Made by a program: the position numbers and the translations under genes
The notes under the pieces: generated by a model
Databases searched by the model: none
What the model was told of the DNA's origin: nothing
Seen by the model: only the letters and a program-made list of their open reading frames with translations
Shown here: in pieces, positions 4,732 through 6,384 of the stretch
Numbering within the stretch: position 1 is the first letter of the stretch
Layout: each line of letters begins with the position of its first letter
From: an archaeon
GTDB taxonomy: Archaea > Altiarchaeota > Altiarchaeia > JAFGQM01
DNA length: 6,384 nucleotides
Direction of reading: 5' to 3'
NCBI GenBank assembly: GCA_029932835.1
Contig: JAOZPI010000049.1
Location: 1 to 6,384, forward strand

Positions 4732-5946
4732 TCAGATATACCCAATGCCGAACTCGTCCTTGTAGTCGTCAAGCCTTTTTTGCCCCTTTTTCTTGAAGGT
4801 GGGAAAGCCTACCAATTCGCTTGCCACTTCCTCAAGGTCCTCGGCCTCTCCCTCTTCTTCTTTCTTTTCCTCTTCCTCACTAACAGGTTCCTCCTTTTTC
4901 TGGTTTAGACCTACCAGGGCAGGGCGATTATATAAAGGCCCGGGAATTTGAATCTCCTCTTGTGCCCCCTCTGCTGCCCTTTGGTCTTGCCGATCCTGCT
5001 TGTTAAAGAAATCGGAAACAGAAGTTCCTGCTATCTCTTCTGGGAGCTCAACCCCCTGTATCATCGGGAGCTCAGAAAGGGCGGAAATCATGAGAACAGA
5101 TACCCGGCTGTTGTTGGTTACTATCCACTTTATTTCCTCTGGGTCTAACCTGTCCCTCAATACGGATGCTATCCTCTTCATCTCATCAATTGACAGCTCA
5201 GACGGCAGGGATACAAGGATCAAGGTTTTTATCACACTATTTCTTTCTGCGTACTTCTCAATACCCAAAACCGCCTCGCGGACGCCCTCTTCAACCGCAG
5301 GCGATTCTCCTCCTGTTAAGACAAAAAAGAAATCGCCATAAAAGAAGTGCAAGAGTTCCTCCATTGACATGACCATAGGCCCGAGTGCTTGAATAGAGTA
5401 CACAATGTGTCGTATGAGGAGGGAGATGAGGTGGTTTGTCTTGTTGAATACGCTCAACATTGGCATTTCCGGGCGCCTTTTGAGATTATTATCAACGATT
5501 ATCACGCCGTCTGCTCGCTCCTTCATCTGTGTTATCCCCTCCTCTATGCCATCTTCGTGGCCCCTTGGCCTCTTTAGCGGATATATAGCCACCACAATCG
5601 TGAAGATGTTCATATCCAAAGAGAGATCGAGAATAAACCTGCTGAGTATCGCTCCTGTTTTGCCCCCCAGCCCACAGATCAGCAGAATCATGTCTTTGCC
5701 CTCAAGAACAGAACGGAGGTTCTCCATTTCGTGGCTGAACGCCTCGCGCAGCTCTTTGGGTGAGGAGTGCGTGGAGAGTGTATCCCCGACCCTCACGGCC
5801 GTGATTGCGGGGGGGAGGGAAGAAAGCTCTTTCCCATCTGTATCCACTGCCACAAGGTCAGCCGGAAGGTCAGGAGAGAGGCTCCTAACTACCCTGCATC
5901 CTGCTCCACCAATTCCAACAACCGCCACCCTCATTGGGCCTTTCAT
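4732..5946 (-). CDS. Divergent FtsZ/tubulin-superfamily protein
   Basis: A 404-residue protein with the FtsZ layout but altered key loops. Seen in order: T1 VVGIGGAGCRVV (9-20), intact; VAVDTDG (32-38) matching FtsZ 'AVNTD'; T4 CGLGGKTGAIL (91-101), where FtsZ has GMGGGTGTG, so K96 replaces Gly and I100 replaces Gly; IVDNNL (150-155) at the 'IPND' position; VFNKTNHLI (166-174) where FtsZ has AF--AD-VL, so N171 replaces the guanine-contacting Asp; SMEELLHFF (194-202) at T7, lacking N-D--D and retaining at best Glu197. Residues 240-247 and 249-269 match the second domain. A charged linker (about 315-376) leads to a conserved-looking tail, FGIGYI. By family, it would be a filament-forming cytoskeletal or membrane-remodelling GTPase; its activity is uncertain. 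ATG 5946 was chosen; ATG 5934 (M5) is equally possible. It lies 11 bases after the AAA ATPase gene and ends 3 bases from the lipid synthase gene. Confidence 0.82.
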   Translation of the reverse strand: MKGPMRVAVVGIGGAGCRVVRSLSPDLPADLVAVDTDGKELSSLPPAITAVRVGDTLSTHSSPKELREAFSHEMENLRSVLEGKDMILLICGLGGKTGAILSRFILDLSLDMNIFTIVVAIYPLKRPRGHEDGIEEGITQMKERADGVIIVDNNLKRRPEMPMLSVFNKTNHLISLLIRHIVYSIQALGPMVMSMEELLHFFYGDFFFVLTGGESPAVEEGVREAVLGIEKYAERNSVIKTLILVSLPSELSIDEMKRIASVLRDRLDPEEIKWIVTNNSRVSVLMISALSELPMIQGVELPEEIAGTSVSDFFNKQDRQDQRAAEGAQEEIQIPGPLYNRPALVGLNQKKEEPVSEEEEKKEEEGEAEDLEEVASELVGFPTFKKKGQKRLDDYKDEFGIGYI

Positions 5947-5957
5947 CTTATGGCTAT

Positions 5958-6384
5958 TTACACATAGCTTGGGCCTAAAACCGTCGGCCTTGAGGTCTCT
6001 TCAAGATACTTCTCATAGGCCTTCACATCAAGATCGCTTATTGATGGGTGTATTTCCTCAAGAGCCTTCGTGAAATGCCTCTGGGATATCCTTGCTTTTC
6101 CCTCCTCCATTGCGATATAAGCAGCCTCGCGGCACACTGCCTCAATATCTGCACCAGTGTAGCCCTCTGTGAGGGAAACAAGCTTATTGAAATCCACTCC
6201 CTTAACAGGCATGTTGCGAGTGTGGACCTTGAAGATGGATAAACGCTCGGTAGGACCTGGGGGAGGAACAAGGATTGTCTTATCGAACCTTCCGGGGCGA
6301 AGTATCGCCGGGTCCACCAGGTCCGGTCTGTTTGTAGCAGCCAAAACTATGACATTTTCCAGCCTTTCTATGCCGTCCATCTCA
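5958..6384 (-). CDS. Cdc48/VAT-type AAA ATPase, C-terminal part (5' partial)
   Basis: Read on the minus strand, the frame enters from the right edge and ends at TAA (5958-5960), giving about 141 residues. It matches the second half of an AAA module, best the D2 ring of archaeal Cdc48/VAT: EMDGIERL, VLAATNRPD with the sensor-1 Asn, DPAILRPGRFD with the arginine-finger region, HTRNMP, then the helical lid LTEGYTGADIEAVCREAA and a HF-KALEEIHPSIS segment. Walker A and B and the N-terminal domains lie outside the window. The protein would be a hexameric ATP-driven unfoldase in the cytoplasm that feeds substrates to the 20S proteasome or takes complexes apart. The tail ends PSYV, with Tyr next to last, as in proteasome-docking HbYX tails but with Ser instead of a hydrophobic residue. 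A PAN-type or single-ring AAA is less likely given the HTRNMP and GADIEAVCREAA matches. Confidence 0.9.
   Translation of the reverse strand, partial: EMDGIERLENVIVLAATNRPDLVDPAILRPGRFDKTILVPPPGPTERLSIFKVHTRNMPVKGVDFNKLVSLTEGYTGADIEAVCREAAYIAMEEGKARISQRHFTKALEEIHPSISDLDVKAYEKYLEETSRPTVLGPSYV

Noticed and set aside
5656..5667. GGKTG in the FtsZ-like protein read as a Walker A P-loop
   Set aside because: GxxxxGK[ST] needs Gly five residues before the G95 of GKT; residue 90 is Ile. The surrounding sequence fits the FtsZ T4 loop instead.
5405..6073. A 222-codon open frame on the plus strand opposite the FtsZ-like and AAA genes
   Set aside because: It crosses the boundary of two well-supported genes, is Ser/Arg-rich without a recognisable domain, and is best explained as a shadow of their codon use.
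1..6384. Mobile elements, CRISPR arrays, tRNA or rRNA genes
   Set aside because: No repeated units, inverted-repeat ends, transposase or integrase motifs, or tRNA-like cloverleaf segments were seen; genes fill nearly the whole window.

Overview
The window is a compact stretch of archaeal chromosome. The evidence for archaea is an archaeal-type (ApgM) phosphoglycerate mutase, an archaeal/actinobacterial-type inositol-phosphate synthase next to a CDP-alcohol phosphotransferase, a Cdc48/VAT-type AAA ATPase, a surface protein with a CARDB domain and many N-glycosylation sequons, TATA-box-like promoters, and frequent AGG/AGA (Arg) and ATA (Ile) codons. The lineage cannot be named from this sequence; a euryarchaeon or a DPANN-like archaeon are both possible. 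I see no mobile element, CRISPR array, rRNA or tRNA, and no gap between genes longer than about 90 bases.

Layout. (1) 2-253 (+): 3' end of a gene that looks like argininosuccinate lyase. (2) 324-1723 (+): a 72-residue two-helix membrane protein, tightly coupled to a 391-residue membrane-anchored CARDB protein with a sequon-rich stalk. (3) 1726-2940 (-): ApgM, tail-to-tail with the CARDB gene (2 bases apart). (4) 2941-3029: divergent promoter region shared by ApgM and the next operon. (5) 3030-4728 (+): myo-inositol-phosphate synthase followed one base later by a CDP-alcohol phosphatidyltransferase, probably archaetidylinositol-phosphate synthase. (6) 4732-5946 (-): a divergent FtsZ/tubulin-superfamily protein, tail-to-tail with the lipid operon (3 bases apart). 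(7) 5958-6384 (-): C-terminal part of a Cdc48/VAT-like AAA ATPase, upstream of and probably co-transcribed with the FtsZ-like gene.

How the genes work together. The ino1-lipid synthase pair is a two-step route from glucose-6-phosphate to an inositol phospholipid headgroup on CDP-archaeol. ApgM (glycolysis/gluconeogenesis) is transcribed divergently from it. The small membrane protein and the CARDB protein probably act together at the cell surface. The most unusual item is the AAA-FtsZ-like pair: the FtsZ-like protein keeps the overall GTPase layout but departs from the canonical FtsZ T4 loop, guanine-contacting residue and T7 catalytic loop, and lies 11 bases downstream of an unfoldase gene.
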